From Hyalangium gracile (GTDB taxonomy: Bacteria > Myxococcota > Myxococcia > Myxococcales > Myxococcaceae), in NCBI RefSeq assembly GCF_020103725.1, contig NZ_JAHXBG010000004.1:62001-126000 (forward strand): a stretch of DNA of 64,000 nucleotides. The letters are read 5' to 3'. The notes beneath the pieces are model-generated. The model saw only the letters and a list, made by a program, of their open reading frames with translations. It searched no databases and was not told the DNA's origin. Of this stretch, positions 1 through 10,774 are shown one piece after another; positions within the stretch are counted from its first letter, which is position 1, and each line of letters begins with the position of its first letter. The position numbers and the translations under genes are program-made.

Positions 1-1
1 G

Positions 2-3000
2 GTGACGCCCAGCGGGAAGGTGGACCGCAAGCGCCTGCCGGCCCCGGGCTGGTCGGACGTCGAGCGGCAGAGCCGCTACATCGCCCCGGAGACGCCGATC
101 CAGAAGCAGCTCGCCGCGCTCTGGGCCGAGTCGCTGAAGGTGCCTCGCGTCGGGCTGCACGACAGCTTCTTCGAGCTGGGCGGCCACTCCCTGCTCGTGA
201 CGCAGGTGGTCTCGCGCATCCGGAAGGCCTTCGGAATCGACCTGCCGCTGCGCGCGCTGTTCGAGGCTCCTCGCCTGGACGAGCTCGCCGCGCGCATCGA
301 GCGGATGGGGGCAGCCCACGCGGTCTCGGAGCCGGCCCTCGTCCCCGTGGCGCGGACCGGAGACCTGCCGCTGTCCTATGCCCAGCAGCGGCTGTGGTTC
401 CTGGAGCAGCTCGCGCCGGGCGGGGCCTCGTACCACATCCCCGCGATGGTGCGCCTGAGCGGGCGGCTGAACCGCCACGCCATCGAGCAGTGCTTCACGC
501 TGCTGCTCCAGCGTCACGAGTCGCTGCGCACGGGCTTCGAGGCCGTGGACGGTCAGCCCGTGCAGCGCATCCATCCCTCCGTGTCGTTCGAGCTGCGGTG
601 GGAGGATCTGCGCGCGCTGCCGGCGGAGGTGCGAGAGGCTCGGGCGCGGGCGATGGGGCTGGCCTACGCGGAGCAGCCCTTCGAGCTGACGAGGGGCCCG
701 CTGCTGAGAGCCGCCATGCTGGAGCTGGCGGAAGACGACCACGTGCTGGTCCTGTGCATGCACCACATCATCTCGGATGGCTGGTCCATCGGAGTGCTGG
801 TGCGGGAGCTGGCGGAGATCTACGAGTCGCTGAACGAGGGCCGTGAGCCCCGTCTCCCCGCGCTGCCCATCCAGTACGCGGACTTCGCCGTCTGGCAGCG
901 GCGGTATCTGCAGGGCGCCGCGTTGGAGGCGCAGCTCGGGTACTGGAAGGAGCGGCTCGGTGGGGCACCGCCGCTGCTGGAGCTGCCCACGGATCGTCCG
1001 CGCCCGGCGGTGCAGACGCATCGAGGCGCCCAGCTCATCTGGAACCTGCCGGCGGAGCTCCTGCGGTCGCTCCAGGCCGTGAGCCTGCGGGAGGAAGCGA
1101 CGCTGTTCATGACGCTCCTCACCGGCTTCAAGGTTCTGCTCGCCCGCTACTCGCGGCAGGACGACATCCTGGTCGGCACGCCCATCGCGAACCGGAACCG
1201 GGCCGAGGTCGAGGGGCTCATCGGGTTCTTCGTCAACGCGGTGGTGATGCGCACGGATCTGTCCGGCAACCCCTCGTTCCGCGAGCTGCTGGGACGGGTG
1301 CGGGAGACGGCGCTCGCCGCCTATGCCCACCAGGATCTGCCCTTCGAGCGGCTCGTCGAGGTGCTCCAGCCGGAGCGGGACCTGCGCTGGAACCCGCTCT
1401 TCCAGGTGGCCTTCGTCCTCCAGAACACGCCATTCGAGCCCATCGCGCTGCCTGGCCTGACGTGCAGCTACATGGAGCCCGAGAGCCACACCGCGAAGTT
1501 CGACCTGGGCCTGGCGGTGACGGAGGGCGCGGAGGGGCTGACGATCGTCGCCGAGTACAACGTCGACCTGTTCGACGCGGCGACCATCCAGCGCATGCTG
1601 GGCCACTACCAGCGGCTGCTCGAGTCGCTGGCGGCGCAGCCCGAGCAGCGGATCCTCGAGGCCCCGCTGCTGTCGACCGCGGAGCTGCGGCAGCTCGCGG
1701 CCTGGAATGAGACGCACCGGCCGGTGCCCACCGAGCTGTGCCTGCACCAGCTCGTCGAGCAGCAGGCCGCGCGGACGCCCCAAGCCGTCGCCATCGCCTG
1801 GAAGGGCCAGGTGATGACGTATCAGGAGCTCAACCGACAGGCGGACCTGCTGGCCGTCTGGCTCCAGGCGCAGGGCGTGGGCCGGGAGACGCGGGTGGGC
1901 GTGCTGCTGGATCGCTCGCCCGAGTACGTCATCGCGACGCTGGCCGTGCTCAAGGCCGGTGGCGCCTACGTCACGATGGACACCGCCAACCCGCGCGAGC
2001 GCATCGCCTACATCGTCCGGGAGTCCGGCGCGCCCATCGTGTTGACCCGGGAGGGCTGGGGGGAGGGTGTCCCGCCCGAGGGCGTTCGCGTCATTTCATG
2101 GAGCGAGGACTCCTCGCTGTGGACCTCGGGCGATCCGAGCCGCCTGACTCCGGTCCCGAGCTCGCTGGATGACCTGGCCTACGTCATCCATACGTCGGGC
2201 TCGACGGGACAGCCCAAGGGTGTCCTCGTCCCCCACCGGGGCGCCATCAGCCTGGTGCTCTGGTACGTGGACCAGTTCCAGCTGACGGAGAAGGACCGCG
2301 CTCCGCTGCTGTCCGGGACGGCGTTCGACGCCATCATCCTGGAGGTCTGGCCCATCCTGGCCGTCGGCGCGACGCTCTGCATTCCGGAGAACGAGGTGCG
2401 CCTGCAGCCCGCCACCATGGCCGCGTGGCTGCGCGAGCAGCGCATCACCTTCACCTGGCTGCCCACCCCGATGGCGGTGGCCATGCTGAACGAGCCCGGA
2501 GTGGAGTCGCTCGAGCTGCGCTCCCTGGTGACCGCGGGCGATGCGCTCCCGGATGTGAGCTTCTCTCCGCTGGCGTCGCGCGTCGTCAACAACTACGGGC
2601 CCACCGAGATCACGGTGTGCGCGACGTTCATGCCGCTCGCGAAGCTGCCTCCGGGCGTGTCTCCGCCGCCGATCGGCCGCCCCATCTGGAACACCACCGT
2701 GCATGTGCTGGATGCCCGGCTCCAGCCCGTCCCCGTGGGCGTCCCGGGAGACCTGTACATCGGAGGCATCGGCGTCACGCGCGGCTACCTGGGCCGCCCC
2801 GAGCTCACCGCCGAGAGCTTCCTGCCCGATCCGTTCAGCAGCACGCCGGGCGCGCGCATGTACCGCACCGGCGACATCGTCCGGTACCTGCCGGATGGAC
2901 TCCTGATGTTCATGGGGCGCGCCGATCGCCAGGTGAAGCTGCGCGGCCTGCGCATCGAGCTCCAGGAGATCGAGGCCGTCCTGCTCGCCCAGCCACGAAT

Positions 3001-6000
3001 CCAGGAGGCGGTGGTGCTCCTCCAGGAGCGCGGCGAGAAGCACCTGGTGGCCTACGTGGTGCCCCAGGAGCTGGAGGGCTTCCAGGAGGCCGCGGTGCGC
3101 GCGGAGCTCCAGCGCCGGCTGCCCGCGTACATGGTGCCGAAGTTCTTCATCCCCCTCGCGAAGCTGCCGGTGCTGCTCAGCGGCAAGGTGGATCGCCGGG
3201 CGCTGCTGGAGCTCAGGCCCGTGGCGCCCACGAACGCGACGGAGGAGGAGCCCCCCTCCACGCCGACCGAGCGGAAGCTGGCGGAGATCTGGCGCGAGGT
3301 GCTGGGCGTCCAGCAGGTGGGCGCCCTCGACAACTTCTTCCTGCTGGGAGGGCACTCGCTGCTGGGCACCCGCGTCATCGCCCAGGCGCGGAGCGCGTTC
3401 CAGGTGGACCTGCCCATCCGCAGCCTCTTCGAGAACTCGACGCTTCGGGAGTTCGCCGCCTTCATCGAGGCCCTCGTCGCGAAGCGAGGCTCGCTCCAGG
3501 CGCCGCCGCTCACCCGTGCTCCGGCGGGAGTGACGTCACCGCTCTCCTACGCGCAGCAGCGCCTGTGGTTCGTCGATCAGATGCAGCCGGGCAACCCCGC
3601 CTACAACGTGCCGGGAGCCATCCGCATCTCCGGCCCGCTGGACCCGGACCGGCTGCTCGCCTGTTTGCACAAGGTGGAGGAGCGGCACGAGATCCTCCGG
3701 ACGAGCTTCCAGCTCGTCGGGCACGAGGCGGTGCAGGTGGTGCACCCGCCGCATCGCCTGGTGCTGCCCGTGGAGGATCTGCGGACGCTGCCCAGGGAGG
3801 CTCGGGAGGAGGAGGTGCGGCGGCGCGCCCGCGCGGAGATGCTGCACGCCTTCGAGCTCTCCGCTGGCCCGCTGGTGCGCGTGCGTCTGCTGCGGCTCGA
3901 GGAGTCGGAGCACGTGCTGCTGATCAACATGCACCACATCATCTCGGATGGATGGTCCCTGGGCATCCTGATCCGGGAGGTGCTGGCGCTCTATGAGGCC
4001 GCGCTCGCGGGTACGACGGCCACGCTGCCCGAGCTGCCCATCCAGTACCGGGACTACGCCATCTGGCAGCAGTCCTGGCTGAGGGGCGAGGCGCTCGACG
4101 CGCAGCTCTTCTGGTGGCGCGAGCATCTGGGCGAGGCGCCGCCGGTCCTCAACCTGCCGACGGATCGGCCGCGGCCCTCGACGGTGGACCAGTCCGGGCG
4201 CACCCAGACGCTGGCCCTGCCGCCCCAGCTCTCCGAGCGCCTCCACGCGCTGAGCCGGCAGGAGGGCGTGACGCTGTTCATGACGCTGTTCAGCACCTTC
4301 CATGTCCTGCTCCACCGCTACACGGGCCAGGAGGACATGGTGGTGGGGACCTCCATCGCCGGGCGCACCCACGCCGAGATGGAGTCGCTCATCGGGCCCT
4401 TCCTCAACCTGCTGCCGCTGCGCACGCGGTTCGCCCGCGAGGAGAGCTTCCTCGAGCTGCTGCAGCGGGTCCGGCAGAACACGCTGGGGGCCTACGCGCA
4501 CCAGGAGATTCCGTTCGAGCGGCTGGTCGCGGCGCTCGTCAAGGAGCGGGACACCAGCCGCGCTCCGTTGGCGCAGGTGCTGTTCGTCCTGCTGAACGTC
4601 CCCATGCCCCGGCTGGAGCTCTCTGGCGTGAAGTTCGAGCCGCTGAGCATCCCGGGCCAGACGTCGCAGGTGGACCTGACGTTCATCTTCGATGACGGCC
4701 CCGAGGGGCTGGTGGGCACGGTCGAGTACAGCACCGCGCTGTTCAACGACGACACCATCACCCGCATGCTGGGCCACTTCCAGACCCTGCTCGAGGCGAT
4801 CGTCGAGACCCCAGGGGCGTCGCTCCAGGTGCTGCCGCTGCTGAGCGCTCCTGAGAGGGAGCAGCTCCTGCGGAGCTGGAACCACGCGCCAGTGCCTCAG
4901 CCCCTGGCTGGCACCGAGCCCATCTCCCTGGACACTCCCGTCGCCCAGCTCTTCGAGGCGCAGGCGGCTCGGACTCCCGATGCCGTCGCCGTCCAGAGCG
5001 GGGACGTCACGCTGACCTACCGGCAGCTCAACGAGACGGCCAACCGCCTCGCGCACGCGCTGAGAGAGGACTACCAGGTCCAGCCGGGCGAGCCCGTGGG
5101 CATGATGCTGGAGCGCTCCGAGCGGGCCCTCATCACGATGCTCGCCATCCTGAAGGCGGGCGGCGCCTACGTGCCCATCGACCCCGGGTACTCGAGCGAC
5201 CGAGTGAAGTACCTGCTCGACGACCTGCGCCTGCGGACGTTGCTGATCGAGTCGCACTCCATGCACGAGCTCCCGGACTTCGAAGGGAACGTGTTCGCGG
5301 TGGATCTGCAGCTCGACTCGCTCACCACCTCGGAGGCCAACCCGGCGCCGGTGAACCGTCCGGAGGACCTGGCGTACATCCTCTATACGTCCGGCTCGAC
5401 GGGACAGCCCAAGGGCGTGTCGGTTCCGCACCGGGCGATCGCGCGGCTGGTGTCGGACACGAACTACCTGCCCGTGCGTCCGAGCGACTGCTTCGGGCAG
5501 ATCGCCACCATCACCTTCGACGCGGCGACGTTCGAGATCTGGAGCGCGCTGCTGTATGGCGCCCGGGTGGTCGTCATCCCGAAGGAGGTGCTGCTGTCGC
5601 CCGAGGCCTTCGCCGCGGCCATCGAGCGCCACGGCATCACCGCGATGTTCATGACGTCCGCGCTGTTCAACCAGGTGGCCCAGCGGGTGCCGCACGCGTT
5701 CCGCACCATGCGGACGCTGCTGGTGGGAGGCGACGTCGTCGATCCGCGCTGGGCCCGCGCGGTGCTCCAGGCCGGAGCGCCCGAGCGGCTCCTGAACGGC
5801 TACGGCCCCACGGAGTGCACCACCTTCGCGCTCTGGTACCCCATCCACGAGGGCTTCAGCGGCACCACCGTGCCCATCGGCCGGCCCATCGCGCACACCT
5901 CGGTGTACGTGCTGGACCCGGCGATGAACCCGGTGCCGGTCGGCGTGCCCGGTGAGCTGTACCTGGGCGGCGTGGGCCTGGCGCATGGCTACTGGAACGC

Positions 6001-9000
6001 TCCGGAGCTGACCGCCCAGAAGTTCGTCCCGAACCCGTTCCAGGATGGCCTGAGCGAGCGGCTCTACCGGACGGGGGACCTGGTCCGCTACCTGCCGGAC
6101 GGCAACGTGGAGTTCCTGGGCCGCGTCGATCACCAGGTGAAGATCCGTGGCTTCCGGATCGAGCTGGGCGAGATCGAGACGGCGCTCCGGGCCCACCCAG
6201 CGCTGGCCGAGGCGGCGGTCCTGCTCCGGGTCAGCCCCGAGGGCGACAAGCGGCTGGTGGCGTACGTGCTGCCGCGGCAGGGCGAGACCGTGACGGTGCT
6301 CCAGCTGCGCGCCTTCCTCCAGCAGACGCTGCCCGAGTACATGCTGCCGGCGACCTTCGTCCTGCTGACCCGTATGCCGCTGACGGCCACGGGCAAGATC
6401 GATCGCGCGGCGCTGCCGGTGCCGGACCTCGCGCGGCTGGAGCTGGGTGAGGCCTACGAGGCGCCACGCAACGACATCGAGCGGGCCATCGCCGAGGTGT
6501 GGGGCGAGGTGCTGGGAATCGAGCGCGTGGGCATCCACGACAACTACTTCGCGCTGGGCGGGGACTCCATCCTGAGCATCCGCGTGCTCGCGCTGCTCAA
6601 GGAGCGGGGGCTCGAAGCCTCCCTCATGCAGCTCTTCGCCCAGAAGACCGTCGCCGAGCTGGCGGCGGTCGTGACGGCGGAGCCGGTGTCTGTCCCGGAG
6701 CAGGGGAGCACCCTGGCCCCGCGGACGTCACCCTTCAGCCTGATTGATGCGGAGGTCCGACGCGGCCTGCCGCCCGAGGTGGAGGATGCCTATCCCCTGT
6801 CGATGCTGCAGGCGGGCATGTTCTTCCACGGCGACTTCGACGGCTCGACGGCCTACCACGACATCTTCTCGTACCAGGTGCGGACTCGATACGACCACGG
6901 CCGGCTCGTGGAGGCGCTGCGAGAGCTGATGGCGGCCCACCCGGTGCTCCGGACCTCGTTCCACCTCACCGGCTTCCGCGAGCCGCTGCAGTGGGTCCAC
7001 CGTGAAGTCGAGCCCGTGGTCTCGGAGGAGGACCTGACCGCGCTCGGCTCCGCTCAGCAGGACGCGGCGGTGCGCGCGTGGTTCGAGGCGGAGAAGCAGC
7101 GCGGCTTCACCCTGGAGCAGGCCCCGCTGATCCGGGTGCGGCTGTTCCGTCGTGGTGAGGCGCACTTCGAGATCGGCCTGAGCTTCCACCACGCTCTGCT
7201 CGATGGCTGGAGCTTCACGCGGCTGCTGTCGGAGCTGCTGAGCCGGTACCAGGCGAAGGTGACGGGGGCCCGGGCGGAGCTGCCCGCGCCGTCCCCGGTC
7301 TCCTACCGGGACTACATCCAGCTCGAGCGGGAGGCGCTCGCCTCGCCCGAGAGCCGTGGCTTCTGGGGCCGCTACCTGGAGGGAGCCAGCTTCATCCACA
7401 TCCCGCGCTCGCCCGTGCCTCCCACGTCTGGGGCGCGTCGTTCGTTCTGGCGGACCGTGGCGCTCGGAGAGTCGCTCTCCAGCGAGCTCCACCGGCAGGC
7501 GGCTGCCTGGGGTCTGCCTCTCAAGAGCCTGCTGCTCGCGGCGCATGGACGGGTGCTGGGGCTGCTCGCGGGACAGCAGGACATCGTCACCGGCATCATC
7601 ACCAACGGTCGGCTCGAGGCGACTCGAGGCGAGGACGTGCTGGGACTTCACCTCAACACCGTCCCGCTGCGCCTGCGGCTGGACGCGGTGAGCTGGAAGG
7701 GCCTCGCCGCTGAAGCCTTCGAAGCGGAGCAGCAGCTCATGCCCCACCGACGCTTCCCGCTGGCGCAGATCCAGCGCGTGCTCGGTGGCCAGCCGCTGTT
7801 CGAGACGGCGTTCAACTTCCTCAACTTCCACCAGCTCTCGGAGGACCTCGGCGGCTTCGCCGGGCTCGAGGTCTCCGAGGGCCTCAACTTCACCGAGACC
7901 CACTTCACCCTGGCCGCCACGTTCGCGATGAACCCGCGCACCCGGGGGCTGGATCTCGCGCTGGAAGGGGCGAGCACCGAGCTGACCGAGGCGCAGGTGG
8001 ACCGCTTCGCTCGCTACTACGTGCGCTGCCTGGAGGAGCTGGTGTCCCAGCCGGAGGCCCGCCACGCACGGGCCGTGCTGCTGCCGGAGGCGGAGCGCCA
8101 TCAGCTCGTCGTGGAGTGGAACCAGACCGAGGCTCCGCTGCCCGAGCCGACCCTGGTCCACAGGGACATCGAGGCGCAGGCGGAGCGGACTCCCGATGCC
8201 ATCGCGGTGAGCTTCGAGGGCACGCACCTGACCTTCCGACAGCTCAACCAGCGCGCGAACCAGCTCGCCCACGCCCTGCGGGCGCGAGGCGTGGGGCCGG
8301 AGTCGCGGGTGGGCCTGTGCATGGAGCGCTCGCTGGAGCTGGTGGTCGCCATCCTCGGCGTGCTCAAGGCCGGGGGCGCCTATGTCCCGTTCGATCCGCA
8401 GTACCCGGCGGAGCGCCTGCGGTACATGTTCGCGGATGCCGGAGCGGCCCTGCTGCTCACCCAGGAGCACCTGAAGCCGCGCCTGCCCGCCGCTGGAGCC
8501 GGGGCCATCGCCCTGGACACCGACTGGCCGACCATCGCTCGCGAGAGCCCCGAGAACCCGCGGGTCTCCCTGAGCGGCGACAGCCTGGCCTACGTCATCT
8601 ACACGTCAGGCTCGACGGGCACTCCGAAGGGCGCGATGAACACGCACGCCGGCCTCTACAACCGGCTGCGCTGGATGCAGGACGCCTACCGGCTGACGCC
8701 CGCGGACCGCGTGCTGCAGAAGACGCCGTTCAGCTTCGATGTGTCGGTGTGGGAGTTCCTCTGGCCGCTGATGACGGGCGCCCGGCTGGTGGTGGCTCGC
8801 CCTGGAGGCCATCAGGATCCGGCGTACCTGGTCCAGCTCATCCAGCGCGAGCAGGTGACGACGCTCCACTTCGTGCCGTCCATGCTGCACTTCTTCCTGC
8901 AGGAGCCCGGCAGCGAGCGCTGCGACAGCATCCAGAGGCTGCTGTGCAGCGGAGAGGCGCTGTCGCTGGAGCTGCAGCGCAAGTGCGCCGCTCGCCTGTC

Positions 9001-10774
9001 GTGCGAGCTGCACAACCTGTACGGCCCGACAGAGGCAGCCATCGACGTGACGGCCTGGCACTGCGCGCCGGACCATGGCCTGTCGACCATTCCCATCGGC
9101 AAGCCCATCGACAACATCCGGATCCACCTGCTGGACGCGATGCTGAACCCCGTGCCGGTGGGCGTGCCGGGCGAGCTGTACATCGGTGGCATCGGGCTGG
9201 CTCGCGGCTACCTGGCGCGGCCGGAGCTCACCGCGTCGGCGTTCGTGCCGGACCCGCTGGCGACGCGGCCCGGCGAGCGGCTGTACCGCACGGGAGATCT
9301 CGCCCGTTACCTGCCGGGCGGAGAAATCGAGTACCTGGGCCGCATCGACCACCAGGTCAAGGTGCGAGGCTTCCGCATCGAGCTGGGGGAGATCGAGTCC
9401 GCGCTCGCGGCCTTCCCCGGTGTCCGCGAGGCGGTCGTGCTGGCTCGGGAGGATGTGCCCGGGGACAAGCGCCTGGTGGCCTACCTCGTTGGAGACGTCT
9501 CGCTCACGGAGCAGCTCGACGCGCTGCGCTCGGCGCTGAGGGAGCGGCTGCCGGACTACATGGTGCCGTCCGCCTTCATCCGCCTGGAGAGCCTGCCCGT
9601 CACGCCGAACGGGAAGCTCGACCGGCGTGCCCTGCCGGCACCGGAGCAGCAGCGCGTGCCGCGCGCGGCTCGGGTCGCTCCGCGCACGGAGTGGGAGACG
9701 TGGCTCGTCGAGCTCTGGAGCCGGCTGCTCCAGGCGCCGGAGCTGGGCGTGGAGGACGACTTCTTCGAGGTGGGCGGCAACTCCCTGCTCGCGCTGCAGA
9801 TGATCGCCACGCTGCGCGAGGAGCGGGGCTGCCAGCTCCCGGTGGGAGCCATCCTCGAAGCGCCGACCATCGCGGCGCTGGCCCGCCGCCTCGAGCAAGG
9901 CGCGGAGGGCCACCGTCCGTCGCCCCTGGTCCGGCTCCAGGCGGACGGAGTCCGTCCGCCCTTGTTCCTGGTCCACCCGGTCGGTGGCGGAGTGTCCTGT
10001 TACGCCGCGCTGACGCGCCACCTCGGCCCCGCTCAGCCAGTCCACGCCTTCCAGGCGCCGGAGCTGGAGACGTCCGGAGAGTCCCAGGTCGAGCTCTCCG
10101 AGCGGGCGGCGCGCTACCGGGAGGTGCTCGAGCAGGCCTGGCCCGAGGGCCCGGTACTGCTCGGAGGCTGGTCGTTCGGCGGGCTCGTCGCCTACGAGAT
10201 GGCGCGGCAGCTCGAGGAGAAGGGGCGCCAGGTGGCCATGGTGGCGCTGATGGACAGCGCCGTGCTCTCCCACCTCACGCCCGAGCAATTGGACGAGGAG
10301 GCGTTGTTCCGCTACTTCGCCGTGGATCTGCTCGGCCCCGGCATCGAGCAGCTCTCGGAGGAGGCCGCGCACCTGAAGGCGCTGCCCGGTGAGGAGCGGC
10401 TGGCCTACCTGCGCGAGCGGGCCATCGCGCTCGGACAGCTCTCTCCGGCGCTGTCGCTGGAACAGCTCGAGCGAATCCACCAGGTCTTCACGAGCAACCT
10501 GAAGGCCGGCACGCGCTACGAGCCGCGAGGCTACCGGCGCAACGTGGTACTCCTCCAGGCGGCCGGGGCCTCGGCGGAGCAGAAGGCGCGGCAGCTCGAA
10601 GGCTGGAGGCAGGCCACACAGGGAGCGCTGAAGGTGATCGGAGTCTCCGGAGAACACTACACACTGCTGGAGTCGCCCCACGTGGAGCCGCTCGTCCAGG
10701 CCTTGGCCGCCGAGCTGGAGCGCGCGCTGGAGGCGGTGCGGCAGCAGGCCGCTGGAGAGGCGCGGAGTCGGTGA
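2..10774 (+). CDS. Non-ribosomal peptide synthetase, C-terminal three modules plus thioesterase (5' partial)
   Basis: The reading frame enters from outside the window, so the N terminus is missing. Domain order by visible residue: end of an A domain (motif A10, 1-14); PCP (Ser63); C (from 122, HHxxxDG at H254); A (about 581-1067); PCP (Ser1119); C (from about 1179, H1311); A (about 1647-2135); PCP (Ser2189 in GGDS); C (from 2260, H2396); A (about 2719-3210); PCP (Ser3261); thioesterase (from 3318, GWSFG Ser3391, likely His3552). Reading the ten specificity positions by eye gives DALWVANVCK (unassigned, hydrophobic), DAFFLGGTFK (Val/Ile-like) and DVWHLSLIDK, the established serine code. No epimerisation or methylation domain is seen. 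The thioesterase implies that this protein ends the assembly line. Its stop overlaps the start of the hydroxylase gene, so the two are co-translated. Family call is certain; substrate calls for the first two A domains are inference. Confidence 0.97.
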   Translation: MTPSGKVDRKRLPAPGWSDVERQSRYIAPETPIQKQLAALWAESLKVPRVGLHDSFFELGGHSLLVTQVVSRIRKAFGIDLPLRALFEAPRLDELAARIERMGAAHAVSEPALVPVARTGDLPLSYAQQRLWFLEQLAPGGASYHIPAMVRLSGRLNRHAIEQCFTLLLQRHESLRTGFEAVDGQPVQRIHPSVSFELRWEDLRALPAEVREARARAMGLAYAEQPFELTRGPLLRAAMLELAEDDHVLVLCMHHIISDGWSIGVLVRELAEIYESLNEGREPRLPALPIQYADFAVWQRRYLQGAALEAQLGYWKERLGGAPPLLELPTDRPRPAVQTHRGAQLIWNLPAELLRSLQAVSLREEATLFMTLLTGFKVLLARYSRQDDILVGTPIANRNRAEVEGLIGFFVNAVVMRTDLSGNPSFRELLGRVRETALAAYAHQDLPFERLVEVLQPERDLRWNPLFQVAFVLQNTPFEPIALPGLTCSYMEPESHTAKFDLGLAVTEGAEGLTIVAEYNVDLFDAATIQRMLGHYQRLLESLAAQPEQRILEAPLLSTAELRQLAAWNETHRPVPTELCLHQLVEQQAARTPQAVAIAWKGQVMTYQELNRQADLLAVWLQAQGVGRETRVGVLLDRSPEYVIATLAVLKAGGAYVTMDTANPRERIAYIVRESGAPIVLTREGWGEGVPPEGVRVISWSEDSSLWTSGDPSRLTPVPSSLDDLAYVIHTSGSTGQPKGVLVPHRGAISLVLWYVDQFQLTEKDRAPLLSGTAFDAIILEVWPILAVGATLCIPENEVRLQPATMAAWLREQRITFTWLPTPMAVAMLNEPGVESLELRSLVTAGDALPDVSFSPLASRVVNNYGPTEITVCATFMPLAKLPPGVSPPPIGRPIWNTTVHVLDARLQPVPVGVPGDLYIGGIGVTRGYLGRPELTAESFLPDPFSSTPGARMYRTGDIVRYLPDGLLMFMGRADRQVKLRGLRIELQEIEAVLLAQPRIQEAVVLLQERGEKHLVAYVVPQELEGFQEAAVRAELQRRLPAYMVPKFFIPLAKLPVLLSGKVDRRALLELRPVAPTNATEEEPPSTPTERKLAEIWREVLGVQQVGALDNFFLLGGHSLLGTRVIAQARSAFQVDLPIRSLFENSTLREFAAFIEALVAKRGSLQAPPLTRAPAGVTSPLSYAQQRLWFVDQMQPGNPAYNVPGAIRISGPLDPDRLLACLHKVEERHEILRTSFQLVGHEAVQVVHPPHRLVLPVEDLRTLPREAREEEVRRRARAEMLHAFELSAGPLVRVRLLRLEESEHVLLINMHHIISDGWSLGILIREVLALYEAALAGTTATLPELPIQYRDYAIWQQSWLRGEALDAQLFWWREHLGEAPPVLNLPTDRPRPSTVDQSGRTQTLALPPQLSERLHALSRQEGVTLFMTLFSTFHVLLHRYTGQEDMVVGTSIAGRTHAEMESLIGPFLNLLPLRTRFAREESFLELLQRVRQNTLGAYAHQEIPFERLVAALVKERDTSRAPLAQVLFVLLNVPMPRLELSGVKFEPLSIPGQTSQVDLTFIFDDGPEGLVGTVEYSTALFNDDTITRMLGHFQTLLEAIVETPGASLQVLPLLSAPEREQLLRSWNHAPVPQPLAGTEPISLDTPVAQLFEAQAARTPDAVAVQSGDVTLTYRQLNETANRLAHALREDYQVQPGEPVGMMLERSERALITMLAILKAGGAYVPIDPGYSSDRVKYLLDDLRLRTLLIESHSMHELPDFEGNVFAVDLQLDSLTTSEANPAPVNRPEDLAYILYTSGSTGQPKGVSVPHRAIARLVSDTNYLPVRPSDCFGQIATITFDAATFEIWSALLYGARVVVIPKEVLLSPEAFAAAIERHGITAMFMTSALFNQVAQRVPHAFRTMRTLLVGGDVVDPRWARAVLQAGAPERLLNGYGPTECTTFALWYPIHEGFSGTTVPIGRPIAHTSVYVLDPAMNPVPVGVPGELYLGGVGLAHGYWNAPELTAQKFVPNPFQDGLSERLYRTGDLVRYLPDGNVEFLGRVDHQVKIRGFRIELGEIETALRAHPALAEAAVLLRVSPEGDKRLVAYVLPRQGETVTVLQLRAFLQQTLPEYMLPATFVLLTRMPLTATGKIDRAALPVPDLARLELGEAYEAPRNDIERAIAEVWGEVLGIERVGIHDNYFALGGDSILSIRVLALLKERGLEASLMQLFAQKTVAELAAVVTAEPVSVPEQGSTLAPRTSPFSLIDAEVRRGLPPEVEDAYPLSMLQAGMFFHGDFDGSTAYHDIFSYQVRTRYDHGRLVEALRELMAAHPVLRTSFHLTGFREPLQWVHREVEPVVSEEDLTALGSAQQDAAVRAWFEAEKQRGFTLEQAPLIRVRLFRRGEAHFEIGLSFHHALLDGWSFTRLLSELLSRYQAKVTGARAELPAPSPVSYRDYIQLEREALASPESRGFWGRYLEGASFIHIPRSPVPPTSGARRSFWRTVALGESLSSELHRQAAAWGLPLKSLLLAAHGRVLGLLAGQQDIVTGIITNGRLEATRGEDVLGLHLNTVPLRLRLDAVSWKGLAAEAFEAEQQLMPHRRFPLAQIQRVLGGQPLFETAFNFLNFHQLSEDLGGFAGLEVSEGLNFTETHFTLAATFAMNPRTRGLDLALEGASTELTEAQVDRFARYYVRCLEELVSQPEARHARAVLLPEAERHQLVVEWNQTEAPLPEPTLVHRDIEAQAERTPDAIAVSFEGTHLTFRQLNQRANQLAHALRARGVGPESRVGLCMERSLELVVAILGVLKAGGAYVPFDPQYPAERLRYMFADAGAALLLTQEHLKPRLPAAGAGAIALDTDWPTIARESPENPRVSLSGDSLAYVIYTSGSTGTPKGAMNTHAGLYNRLRWMQDAYRLTPADRVLQKTPFSFDVSVWEFLWPLMTGARLVVARPGGHQDPAYLVQLIQREQVTTLHFVPSMLHFFLQEPGSERCDSIQRLLCSGEALSLELQRKCAARLSCELHNLYGPTEAAIDVTAWHCAPDHGLSTIPIGKPIDNIRIHLLDAMLNPVPVGVPGELYIGGIGLARGYLARPELTASAFVPDPLATRPGERLYRTGDLARYLPGGEIEYLGRIDHQVKVRGFRIELGEIESALAAFPGVREAVVLAREDVPGDKRLVAYLVGDVSLTEQLDALRSALRERLPDYMVPSAFIRLESLPVTPNGKLDRRALPAPEQQRVPRAARVAPRTEWETWLVELWSRLLQAPELGVEDDFFEVGGNSLLALQMIATLREERGCQLPVGAILEAPTIAALARRLEQGAEGHRPSPLVRLQADGVRPPLFLVHPVGGGVSCYAALTRHLGPAQPVHAFQAPELETSGESQVELSERAARYREVLEQAWPEGPVLLGGWSFGGLVAYEMARQLEEKGRQVAMVALMDSAVLSHLTPEQLDEEALFRYFAVDLLGPGIEQLSEEAAHLKALPGEERLAYLRERAIALGQLSPALSLEQLERIHQVFTSNLKAGTRYEPRGYRRNVVLLQAAGASAEQKARQLEGWRQATQGALKVIGVSGEHYTLLESPHVEPLVQALAAELERALEAVRQQAAGEARSR

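Noticed and set aside
3536-6538. A 1000-codon open frame on the minus strand beneath the NRPS, and similar long antisense frames under other genes
   Set aside because: In very high GC DNA with strong third-position bias, antisense frames stay open by chance. These lack domains and ribosome sites and lie wholly under genes with clear family motifs.
2-10774. An epimerisation or dual E/C domain in the NRPS
   Set aside because: The third C domain has some E-like wording at its start, but it carries a full HHxxxDG and lacks the extra N-terminal HH motif of dual domains. No second copy of a C-like domain precedes a carrier.
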